Shown here: piece by piece, positions 32,616 through 39,385 of the stretch | Numbering within the stretch: position 1 is the first letter of the stretch | Layout of the letters: the number at the start of each line of letters is the position of its first letter | DNA from: Candidatus Moraniibacteriota bacterium | Lineage (GTDB): Bacteria > Patescibacteriota > Minisyncoccia > Moranbacterales > GWC2-37-73 | Length of the DNA stretch: 39,385 nucleotides | Direction: 5' to 3' | Assembly: GCA_013336225.1 (NCBI GenBank) | Contig: JAAXUC010000009.1 | Location: 1-39,385, forward strand | Notes under the pieces: generated by a model | What the model saw: the letters and a program-made list of their open reading frames with translations, nothing else | The model's database searches: none | Told to the model about the DNA's origin: nothing | Program-made: the position numbers and the translations under genes

Positions 32616-34415
32616 ATGGATAAACAAAAAAATGTCAGAAACTTCTGTATAATCGCGCACATAGACCACGGCAAGTCAACTTTGGCTGACCGTCTTTTGG
32701 AAGTGACCAAAACTGTGGAAATGCGCAGGATGAAAGAGCAATTGCTGGATCAGATGGATATTGAAAGAGAGCGCGGCATCACGATCAAATTGCAGCCGGC
32801 GCGCATGAACTATTCAAATGCTGGTCAAGACTATGTTTTGAATTTGATTGACACGCCGGGCCATGTTGATTTTGGCTACGAAGTGTCACGCTCTTTAGCT
32901 GCGGTGGAAGGCGCCGTGCTGTTGGTGGACGCCACGAAAGGTGTGCAAGCGCAAACACTCTCAAACCTATATCTGGCCATTGAGCAAGATTTGGAAATCA
33001 TTCCGGTGGTGAATAAAATTGATTTGCCAAATTCCAACGTGGAAAAAACCAAAAAAGAAATCATTCACATTCTGGGTTGCAAGGAAGAAGACATCCTGGA
33101 AGCTTCTGGAAAAACCGGAGCAGGCGTGGATCAAATCTTGAAAACTATTGTGGAAAAAATTCCTGCGCCGAGAGGTGACAGTGAAAAACCACTGCGCGCC
33201 CTTATTTTCGATTCCAAATACGACACCTATAAAGGAGTGCTAGCTTATGTGCGTATCGTGGATGGGCACGTGAAGCGCGAAGATGAAATTCGCATGATGG
33301 CAACGCAAAAAGAATCAGGCGTGATTGAAGTGGGACATTTTAAGCCGGAATTTTCTCCGACTGAAATGCTGACTGCTGGCGACATTGGATATATTGCCAC
33401 TGGGCTTAAGAGTGTGGAGTTTTGTCGGGTGGGAGACACGATCACAGTGGAAGGCGATGCCACGCATGTGCAGGCACTCGAGGGATACAAGGAGGTGCGT
33501 CCGATGGTCTATGCTGGAATGTATCCAATTGAAGGCGATGCATACAATGCGATGCGCGATTCTTTGGAAAAATTGAAACTCAATGATGCTTCTTTTGTGT
33601 TTGAGCCGGAAAGTAACTTGGCACTTGGCAAGGGATTCCGTTGCGGCTTTTTGGGTTTGCTGCATCTAGAAATCATTCGCGAACGTTTGGAGCGAGAATT
33701 TGATTTCTCTCCCACCATCACGACGCCTAGCGTGGTCTATGAAATCAAGTTGCGCGGCTCTGATGAGATGAAAAAAATCTATTCTGCCACTCAGATGCCT
33801 GATCCTTCGCAGTTGGAGGAAATTGCTGAGCCCTATGTGAAATTGGACATCATCACCCCAGCGACCTATCTGGGATCAATCATGGAGCTGATGGGAACAC
33901 TTCGCTCAACATATCTGAACACTGAATATATTGATTTAGAACGCATTTTACTGAGTTTTGAAGTTCCTTTGATGGACATTATTGTAAATTTTCATGATGA
34001 TTTGAAAAGTGTTTCTTCCGGTTATGCTTCAATGAGTTATGATGTGATTGGCTATCGCAAATCTGATTTGATCAAATTGGACATTTTGCTGGCTGGCGAA
34101 ATCGTGGAGGCCCTTGGGCGCATTGTTCCGCGCGAGCGGGCGCACAGTGAGGGCAAAAGGATTGTGGAAAAATTAGCCGCGGCCATTCCACGTCAAAATT
34201 TCGTGATTCCGGTGCAAGCTTCCATTGGCGCCAAAATCATTGCGCGCGAAACGATCAGACCTTTTCGCAAAGATGTGATTTCAGGGCTCTATGGTGGAGA
34301 TGTGACACGCAAAAACAAGCTTTTGGACAAGCAGAAAAAAGGCAAGAAGAAGATGCGTAACATTGGAAAAGTTCAAGTTCCATCGGAAGCATATCTGGCT
34401 GTGCTTAAGCGTTAA
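32616..34415 (+). CDS. lepA: Elongation factor 4 (LepA)
   Basis: 599 residues from the ATG at 32616; the longer in-frame start at 32532 would place the N-terminus in the terminator. G1 motif HIDHGKST (15-22), G3 DTPGHVDF (about 79-86) and G4 NKID (about 133-136) are intact. The C-terminal half has the LepA features RERLEREFDFSPTITTPSVVY and the Lys-rich KNKLLDKQKKGKKKMRNIGKVQVPSEAYLAVL end. This GTPase binds the ribosome at the cytoplasmic side and acts in translation under stress and in subunit assembly. It has the family's usual length. Confidence 0.97.
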   Translation: MDKQKNVRNFCIIAHIDHGKSTLADRLLEVTKTVEMRRMKEQLLDQMDIERERGITIKLQPARMNYSNAGQDYVLNLIDTPGHVDFGYEVSRSLAAVEGAVLLVDATKGVQAQTLSNLYLAIEQDLEIIPVVNKIDLPNSNVEKTKKEIIHILGCKEEDILEASGKTGAGVDQILKTIVEKIPAPRGDSEKPLRALIFDSKYDTYKGVLAYVRIVDGHVKREDEIRMMATQKESGVIEVGHFKPEFSPTEMLTAGDIGYIATGLKSVEFCRVGDTITVEGDATHVQALEGYKEVRPMVYAGMYPIEGDAYNAMRDSLEKLKLNDASFVFEPESNLALGKGFRCGFLGLLHLEIIRERLEREFDFSPTITTPSVVYEIKLRGSDEMKKIYSATQMPDPSQLEEIAEPYVKLDIITPATYLGSIMELMGTLRSTYLNTEYIDLERILLSFEVPLMDIIVNFHDDLKSVSSGYASMSYDVIGYRKSDLIKLDILLAGEIVEALGRIVPRERAHSEGKRIVEKLAAAIPRQNFVIPVQASIGAKIIARETIRPFRKDVISGLYGGDVTRKNKLLDKQKKGKKKMRNIGKVQVPSEAYLAVLKR

Positions 34416-34435
34416 CACTTCGTGTTTACTTTTAA
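34412..34435 (+). terminator. Weak terminator-like hairpin after lepA
   Basis: TTAACAC-TTC-GTGTTTA forms a short stem overlapping the lepA stop codon, followed by CTTTT. The stem is AT-rich and weak. Confidence 0.35.
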
Positions 34436-34453
34436 GTCATTTTTTAGTAAAAT
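34425..34453 (+). promoter_or_regulatory. Candidate promoter of the division/foldase operon
   Basis: TTTACT (34425-34430) and TAAAAT (34448-34453) with 17-nt spacing, 24 nt before the ATG at 34478. Confidence 0.5.
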
Positions 34454-34477
34454 AAAAAGGTATTAGATAAAAAATTT

Positions 34478-34591
34478 ATGAGTCATAAAAAAAGAAAAAG
34501 GTTTGCACATATTGCGTGGGTGATAATTTCAGTTTTGGCAATCATTTCCATGATTGGTTTTTCAGCAGCTTCATTATTTATTGGACAATAA
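34478..34591 (+). CDS. 37-residue single-pass membrane peptide
   Basis: The ATG at 34478 opens 37 codons ending TAA at 34589. The peptide has a basic N-terminus (MSHKKRKRF) and one hydrophobic helix (about residues 12-34), so it should insert N-in. It lies 6 nt upstream of the DivIC-like gene and shares its promoter. The plan (KKR-rich head, single helix, under 40 residues) resembles small membrane peptides found near division genes in other bacteria, but no family is assigned. Confidence 0.65.
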   Translation: MSHKKRKRFAHIAWVIISVLAIISMIGFSAASLFIGQ

Positions 34592-34597
34592 TAGCTC

Positions 34598-34984
34598 ATG
34601 ACAAAAAAGAAGTTTTCATTTGTGGTGATTTTTTTTATTGCAGGAATTGTTTTTGCGGTTTTTATTTCTACCAGTGCGGTGCGCGAGGCATATCGAAGCA
34701 AAACTATTGAAAAAGAAATTGAAACCTTGAAGCATGAGGCGCAGCGCATCCAAAATGAAAATGACGCCATGACTGAGCGAATTGCATATTTTCAAACTCC
34801 AGAATTTCAAGAAAAAATCGCCAAGGAAAAATTGAATCTGCAGAAACCTGATGAAAATGTGGTGGTGGTTAAGAAGGGGATTGGTCAATTGCCGCAAGTC
34901 GCAGCAGCCACTGATGAAATTGTTGAGGACACTGACAACCGACCAATATATTTGAAATGGTGGGATCTTTTCTTCAAATATTAA
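34598..34984 (+). CDS. DivIC/FtsB-like septum formation initiator
   Basis: 128 residues. N-terminal transmembrane helix (about 7-25), then an extracytoplasmic coiled coil (about 30-70; KTIEKEIETLKHEAQRIQNEN), then the short motif FQEKIAKEKLNLQKPDENVVVV typical of the DivIC/FtsB family. These proteins bridge early and late divisome components. Upstream is a tiny membrane peptide and downstream, after 20 nt, a SurA-like foldase, suggesting one envelope operon. Confidence 0.87.
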   Translation: MTKKKFSFVVIFFIAGIVFAVFISTSAVREAYRSKTIEKEIETLKHEAQRIQNENDAMTERIAYFQTPEFQEKIAKEKLNLQKPDENVVVVKKGIGQLPQVAAATDEIVEDTDNRPIYLKWWDLFFKY

Positions 34985-35004
34985 TTTGAAATTAATTTAA
35001 TTGC

Positions 35005-36072
35005 ATGGAAAAACAAATTGTGGACAATGAAAAGAAAATCAAAGTTTCAACATTGATATATGGAATTTTAATCTTGGTGATGCTTGTTTTGATTGTGGGT
35101 AGTGTGCTTGCCTATGGAACACGCACTGAAATTGGCGCCAAGATTGCAGCCAAGATTGCAGTGGTGGTGCCTTTTCCAGCGGCTATTGTGGACTGGCGGC
35201 ATGTCGTGTATATCAGCAGTGTTCAAGATAATCTAGCTTCAGTGGAAAGATTTTATCAAGTGCATGATTTTTCTAACGATGGTTTGCGCGTGGATTTCAC
35301 GACTGAAGATGGGAAAAAGAGATTGCGAATCAAACAGCGTGAAATCATGGATAAGATGGTGGAGGATAAGATCATTGAAATTTTGGCCAAGCAACAAGGC
35401 GTGGTTGTTTCGGATACTGAGGCTGACAAGGTTGTTGCGCAAAAACTCAATGAATTTGGAACTGCAAATGATGTGAAAGAGGATCTGCTCAAATCATATG
35501 GTTGGAGCATGGATGATTTCAAACAGCGGGTGATTCTGCCAAGCTTGTATTTGGAGGCGTTGGCTCAAAAAGTTGCAACTGAAAAATCATCAGACAGCGC
35601 CGAGGCTAAAAGTAAAATTGCACAGGCTCAAAAGCAGCTCGAAAGTGGAAAAGATTTTACCGAAGTGGTGCGTAGTTATTCAGAGGGACCTTCTCGCGAA
35701 AAAGGTGGGGAACTTGGTTGGGCGAAAAAAGCGCAAGTGGTGCCAGAACTTCAAACCGTTTTGTTTGAAAAGGATGAGCCTAAGAAAAATGCCATCATAG
35801 AAAGTTCAATCGGCTTTCATATTGTTGAAATTGAAAACAGGAAAAAGGAGAATGGCGAAGACGTCTTGCAGTTGAGACAAATTTTTGTTGCAAAGAACAC
35901 TTTTGCAGATTGGTTGGAGACACAAAAGAAGCAGATGAAGGTTGTCGTGCCGATGGCTGATTTCACTTGGAATTCGCAGACCGGCTCAATTGATTTTCGA
36001 GATGAAAAGATGAATGAATTTGAAAAACAAGAAAGAGCCAAAGTCCAAGGTGATGCGTCGATAATGTTTTAA
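35005..36072 (+). CDS. Membrane-anchored SurA/PpiC-type peptidyl-prolyl isomerase
   Basis: 355 residues. An N-terminal anchor helix (about 17-38), a SurA-like helical chaperone region (about 60-195, with REIMDKMVEDKIIEILAKQQG), and one parvulin-type rotamase domain (about 205-300): KDFTEVVRSYSEGPSREKGGELGW and IIESSIGFHIVEIE. It should act outside the membrane in folding exported proteins. The ten secreted proteins of this window are plausible clients, though the link is only positional. Probably in one operon with the division gene upstream. Confidence 0.9.
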   Translation: MEKQIVDNEKKIKVSTLIYGILILVMLVLIVGSVLAYGTRTEIGAKIAAKIAVVVPFPAAIVDWRHVVYISSVQDNLASVERFYQVHDFSNDGLRVDFTTEDGKKRLRIKQREIMDKMVEDKIIEILAKQQGVVVSDTEADKVVAQKLNEFGTANDVKEDLLKSYGWSMDDFKQRVILPSLYLEALAQKVATEKSSDSAEAKSKIAQAQKQLESGKDFTEVVRSYSEGPSREKGGELGWAKKAQVVPELQTVLFEKDEPKKNAIIESSIGFHIVEIENRKKENGEDVLQLRQIFVAKNTFADWLETQKKQMKVVVPMADFTWNSQTGSIDFRDEKMNEFEKQERAKVQGDASIMF

Positions 36073-36142
36073 TAATAAATAATTTTTAAAAATCCCAGTT
36101 AAATTATGTGGATTACCACGATTTCACAGGGTAAATAATAAT

Positions 36143-36322
36143 ATGACAAAACCAGTAGTAAATGAAGACTTGTGCATCGGATGCGGGACATGCGAATCAC
36201 TATGTCCAAATGTTTTCAAAATTGAAGGTGGAAAATCACATGTTGCCAGCGAAGAATGCGGTGATTGTGATTGTCAAGAAGCAGTTGATAGCTGCCCAGT
36301 AAATGCAATTTCAATAGAATAG
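36143..36322 (+). CDS. Single-cluster 4Fe-4S ferredoxin
   Basis: 59 residues. The first motif CIGCGTCESLCP (Cys11, 14, 17, 21) and the C-terminal SCPVNAI match the small one-cluster ferredoxins of the Desulfovibrio gigas type in length and spacing. Extra Cys residues in ECGDCDC lie where the second cluster would bind, but the spacing is not a standard second motif. It serves as a cytoplasmic electron carrier; partner enzymes are not in this window. A strong terminator follows. Confidence 0.92.
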   Translation: MTKPVVNEDLCIGCGTCESLCPNVFKIEGGKSHVASEECGDCDCQEAVDSCPVNAISIE

Positions 36323-36332
36323 TTTTTTCTGT

Positions 36333-36370
36333 TTCCAGGGTCATTCGTTTGACCCTGGAAAAGTTTTTTT
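36333..36370 (+). terminator. Rho-independent terminator after the ferredoxin gene
   Basis: Perfect 11-bp stem (36333-36343 with 36350-36360), 6-nt loop, then AAAAG and seven T. Confidence 0.85.
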
Positions 36371-36415
36371 GAGGAATTTAAAGGGTACGAAAACTTTGTT
36401 TCCATCACTCACTCA

Positions 36416-36435
36416 CCTGCCTGCCGGTAGGCAGG
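36416..36435. repeat. 20-nt near-perfect palindrome
   Basis: CCTGCCTGCCGGTAGGCAGG has one mismatched pair. It abuts the 29-nt REP-like repeat. Confidence 0.75.
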
Positions 36436-36463
36436 GAAATGCTCGTCTGCTGACGGATCATTT
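36435..36463 (-). repeat. 29-nt REP-like hairpin repeat, copy 2 (inverted)
   Basis: The reverse complement matches 8419-8447 at 26 of 29 positions, including the GTCAGCAGAC core. Both copies lie between genes. Confidence 0.6.
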
Positions 36464-36611
36464 CGCTTGGAAATAATACTTTTTTCCTCTTGTATAATCT
36501 ATATGGTCTCTAATACTCAATGTTACACTTGTGGTTCTTTTTTGGGGTGATAAAATTTTAAAAACACGGAAATTTTTTGAGCAGGGCTTGAATATATTTC
36601 CAAAAATTGAT

Positions 36612-37922
36612 ATGGAATATAACAATCAAGAAGCAGAAATTGTGACTGAAAAAAATGAGGAGAGAAAAACTCATGGTCGCATCACGAAAACAGCACTTAT
36701 TGGGATAATTGTGATGACAATCTTGATTGCATCTCTTTTTGGGGCTGTTTTTGGTGTCATGTCAGCCAGTGTGGTGAACATTTTTTCGCTCAAGATCGGT
36801 CAAAAAATCGGCCAATATTTTCCAGATTTAAATCTGCATAAAATTAGTCCCGAAATTAGTAGACAGCAAGTTATTGTTGAGGATTCTGCTGTGATCGACG
36901 TGGTGGAAAAAGCTTCGCCTGCAGTGGTGAGCATTGTCATTTCCAAAAATGTTCCAAACATGCGAAATAGTTTCGGCAGCTTTTTCGATCCATTTTCAAT
37001 TGATCCTTTTGGTGGCGATGGCAGTGGATCGCAATCTGACCAAGGAACTCAAAAACAGACAGTTGGTGGTGGCAGTGGATTTTTCATTGCCTCTGACGGA
37101 TATATTTTGACCAATCGTCACGTGGTGGAGGATCAACAAGCTGACTATACTGTGGTGACCAGTGATGGCAAAGAACATGCTGCAACAGTGCTGGCGCGCG
37201 ATCCTGTGCGAGACGTGGCTGTCATCAAGATTGAAGGCAATAATTTTCCTGTTACCGCGCTTGGAGATTCTGACAATCTCAAGATTGGCCAAACGGTGGT
37301 AGCCATCGGAAACTCCTTGGGAGAGTTTTCAAATTCAGTCAGTCGCGGAATTGTTTCTGGGCTGAAAAGAAATCTCAGTGCGGGAAGTGGTTTTGGAGAC
37401 ACGGAAAGATTGACCGATATTATTCAAACAGATGCAGCCATTAACCCTGGAAATTCAGGCGGTCCACTGCTTGATATTGATGGCAATGTGATTGGCATCA
37501 ATGTGGCTGTTGCGCAAGGCGCACAAAATGTCGGTTTTGCACTCCCAATCAATCAAGGCAAAAGAATCATTGATCAAGTGAAAAACGGTACCAAAATTTC
37601 CGTGCCATATTTGGGCGTGCGTTACATTTCCATTGATTCATCGGTGCAAAAAGAAGCTCAACTTCCATTTGACTATGGTGTGTTGGTTTTAAGAGGAACT
37701 AAGATGACTGATTTGGCCGTGATTCCTGGGTCTCCAGCTGATAAAGCTGGCATCATGGAGAATGATATCATCTTGGAAGTTGACGGGAAAAAAATTACCC
37801 AAGACAATCAACTGGGGGATATGGTTGCGAAATTCAGCGCCAATGACGTCATAACTTTGAAAGTTTGGCATAAAGGTGCTACAAAGGATATACAGGTTAA
37901 ATTGGAAGAACGTAAGAATTAA
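36612..37922 (+). CDS. HtrA/DegP-type membrane-anchored serine protease
   Basis: 436 residues from the ATG at 36612; the longer in-frame GTG at 36531 adds an unlikely N-terminus. One transmembrane helix (about 25-47) anchors the protein, followed by a trypsin-like domain with triad His170 (TNRHVVED), Asp201 (RDVAVIK) and Ser282 (GNSGGPLL), and one PDZ domain (about 330-430; VIPGSPADKAGIMENDIILEVDG). A Gly/Ser-rich linker separates helix and protease. It should degrade or refold damaged exported proteins outside the membrane. Together with the SurA-like foldase and ClpB it forms a quality-control set around the array. Confidence 0.95.
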   Translation: MEYNNQEAEIVTEKNEERKTHGRITKTALIGIIVMTILIASLFGAVFGVMSASVVNIFSLKIGQKIGQYFPDLNLHKISPEISRQQVIVEDSAVIDVVEKASPAVVSIVISKNVPNMRNSFGSFFDPFSIDPFGGDGSGSQSDQGTQKQTVGGGSGFFIASDGYILTNRHVVEDQQADYTVVTSDGKEHAATVLARDPVRDVAVIKIEGNNFPVTALGDSDNLKIGQTVVAIGNSLGEFSNSVSRGIVSGLKRNLSAGSGFGDTERLTDIIQTDAAINPGNSGGPLLDIDGNVIGINVAVAQGAQNVGFALPINQGKRIIDQVKNGTKISVPYLGVRYISIDSSVQKEAQLPFDYGVLVLRGTKMTDLAVIPGSPADKAGIMENDIILEVDGKKITQDNQLGDMVAKFSANDVITLKVWHKGATKDIQVKLEERKN

Positions 37923-37924
37923 TT

Positions 37925-38045
37925 ACTTAAAATCCAAAATCCAAATGACAAATGTCAAATAAAATCAAAAATCTTAAATCCTAAAGTTTAAGCATTTGGA
38001 TTTGAGTCATTTATTTGAAATTGAGATTTTGAAATTGAGATTTTT
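37925..38045. repeat. AT-rich intergenic region with inverted CAAATG-type repeats
   Basis: AAATCCAAATG (near 37936) recurs inverted as CATTTGGATTT (near 37994), and CAAATGACAAATGTCAAATAAA has a partner in TTTATTTGAAATTGAG. It looks like a collapsed long inverted repeat. Confidence 0.45.
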
Positions 38046-38051
38046 GCTGTT

Positions 38052-39385
38052 ATGGATATAAACAGACTCACTATGAAAAGCCAAGAGTTGCTCAGAAAAT
38101 CGCAAGAATATGCGATCTCTCTTGGGCAGCAACAAATTGATATTTTTCATTTATTACATTCCTTGATTTCTCAAGATGGTTCCATTGTGCCGGTGATTTT
38201 GAAGAAAATAGGAATCGATCTTGAAAAAATAAAATTGGAAACTTCTGAGGAAGTTAAAAAATATCCAAAAGTGCAAGCCAATGTGCTTGGTCAGATTTTC
38301 ATCACGCCAGCTTTGGTTCAAATTCTCGAACAAGGTGAAAAAGAAATGGCACATATTGGCGATGAATTTGTTTCCACAGAACATCTGCTCTTGGCTTTTT
38401 TAGCTGTCAATTCACCAGCCAAAAAACTCTTGGAAGATAATGGTGCAAACTATGATATGGTGCTGCAGATTTTGTCTGAGCTGCGAGGGGCGCAGCGAGT
38501 TGACACGCCTGAACCGGAAGGGAAGTTTCAAGTCATTGAAAAATATACCATCAATCTCACGCAATTAGCGCGCGAAGACAAATTGGATCCTGTGATTGGA
38601 CGCGATGAAGAAATTAGGCGTGTGATGCAAGTGCTCAGTCGTCGCACCAAAAACAATCCAGTGCTGATTGGGGAAGCTGGCACAGGCAAGACTGCAATCG
38701 CGGAGGGATTGGCGCAACGCATCGTGGCTGGCGATGTGCCAGAAACACTCAAGGACAAAGAATTGATTTCACTTGATCTTGGTTCGCTTTTGGCTGGTGC
38801 AAAATTTCGCGGAGAATTTGAAGACAGACTTAAGGCAATCTTAAAAGAAACTGAGCATGCAGCTGGAAAATATATTATTTTCATTGATGAGCTCCACACT
38901 CTGGTTGGTGCTGGCGCAACCGAAGGTTCGCTTGATGCCTCCAACATGCTTAAGCCTGCCTTGGCTCGAGGAAAATTGAAAACCATTGGAGCCACCACTA
39001 CCAAAGAATATCAAAAATACATTGAAAAAGATGCAGCACTCGAAAGAAGATTTCAACCAATCATGATTGCTGAGCCATCCGCTCAGGATGCTTTGGCAAT
39101 TTTGCGCGGAATCAAGGAGAAATATGAATTGCATCACGGGGTGAAAATTACCGATGACGCACTGCAAGCTGCAGTGAAACTTTCCACGCGTTACATTTCT
39201 GACAGGTTTTTGCCTGATAAGGCGGTGGATTTGATTGATGAAGCAGCTTCTGCACTTCGCATGGAAATTGATTCAATGCCAATTGAAATTGACCAGATGC
39301 AAAGAAAAATTCGTCAACTTGAAATTGAAAAAAAAGCCATTCAACGTGACAAGGCAAAAGAATCGCGTAGCAAAATTTTGCAGAT
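38052..39385 (+). CDS. clpB: ClpB-type disaggregase, N-terminal part (3' truncated by window end)
   Basis: 444 complete codons are visible. The Clp N-terminal domain opens [21 protein letters not shown]; the first AAA+ module has Walker A GEAGTGKT and Walker [13 protein letters not shown], with a sensor-like [22 protein letters not shown] segment. The last visible stretch ([31 protein letters not shown]) is the start of a ClpB-like middle coiled coil, which favours ClpB over ClpA or ClpC. The protein uses ATP to pull polypeptides out of aggregates in the cytoplasm. The second AAA+ module must lie beyond the window. Confidence 0.92.
   Translation, partial: MDINRLTMKSQELLRKSQEYAISLGQQQIDIFHLLHSLISQDGSIVPVILKKIGIDLEKIKLETSEEVKKYPKVQANVLGQIFITPALVQILEQGEKEMAHIGDEFVSTEHLLLAFLAVNSPAKKLLEDNGANYDMVLQILSELRGAQRVDTPEPEGKFQVIEKYTINLTQLAREDKLDPVIGRDEEIRRVMQVLSRRTKNNPVLIGEAGTGKTAIAEGLAQRIVAGDVPETLKDKELISLDLGSLLAGAKFRGEFEDRLKAILKETEHAAGKYIIFIDELHTLVGAGATEGSLDASNMLKPALARGKLKTIGATTTKEYQKYIEKDAALERRFQPIMIAEPSAQDALAILRGIKEKYELHHGVKITDDALQAAVKLSTRYISDRFLPDKAVDLIDEAASALRMEIDSMPIEIDQMQRKIRQLEIEKKAIQRDKAKESRSKILQ

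Noticed and set aside
36531-36611. Upstream GTG at 36531 as the HtrA start.
   Set aside because: The extension is not typical of an HtrA N-terminus, and the ATG at 36612 gives the expected cytoplasmic tail and anchor helix.

Overview
The window looks like a chromosomal segment of a low-GC bacterium of the Patescibacteria/Candidate Phyla Radiation type (Parcubacteria or Moranbacteria-like). This is inferred from the gene mix (a DUF4012 protein, an ADP-forming acyl-CoA synthetase, a DivIC-like protein, a SurA-like foldase and a degenerate receiver), from rarely visible Shine-Dalgarno sites, and from many short structured intergenic repeats. No rRNA, tRNA or other marker is present to prove it. 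All convincing genes are on the + strand. TAA, TAG and TGA are all used as stops, so nothing suggests recoding.

Layout. 1-3520: the end of a large repeat-rich surface/fibre-like protein, a membrane-anchored protein, and a beta-propeller-like lipoprotein with its own promoters and terminator. 3524-8227: an ADP-forming acyl-CoA synthetase, a pseudo-receiver with a zinc ribbon, and RecJ, which has a copy of one structured repeat on each side. 8228-12359: intergenic structured repeats and three GT4 glycosyltransferases. 12346-15063: a 905-residue coiled-coil/DUF4012 membrane protein that overlaps both neighbours.

15060-30050 is the most unusual part: ten consecutive genes for secreted proteins. 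All ten have nearly the same signal peptide, with a conserved c-region of the type LPNFxxAAP. All ten end in nearly the same 14-residue C-terminal tail, consensus D-x-x-[AP]-P-S-A-P-[TS]-G-[LF]-x-V-[NIM] followed directly by the stop codon. The bodies differ: five TIG-like/jelly-roll proteins, two Ig-like plus beta-helix proteins, two other jelly-roll proteins and one heparinase II/III-like polysaccharide lyase. The spacers fall mainly into two repeat classes that follow the tail variant of the upstream gene. One class holds a hairpin with compensatory changes. Several genes have an extended -10 element so close to the ATG that leaderless mRNAs are likely. A leader with an orphan start codon sits at the array's downstream edge. 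I read this as a modular secretome array with a possible C-terminal sorting or anchoring tag, linked to the upstream envelope-polysaccharide genes.

30283-39385 is mostly housekeeping: MurJ, a small exported protein, LepA, a 37-residue membrane peptide, a DivIC/FtsB-like protein, a SurA/PpiC-like foldase, a ferredoxin, an HtrA-type protease, and the 5' part of clpB running off the window end.
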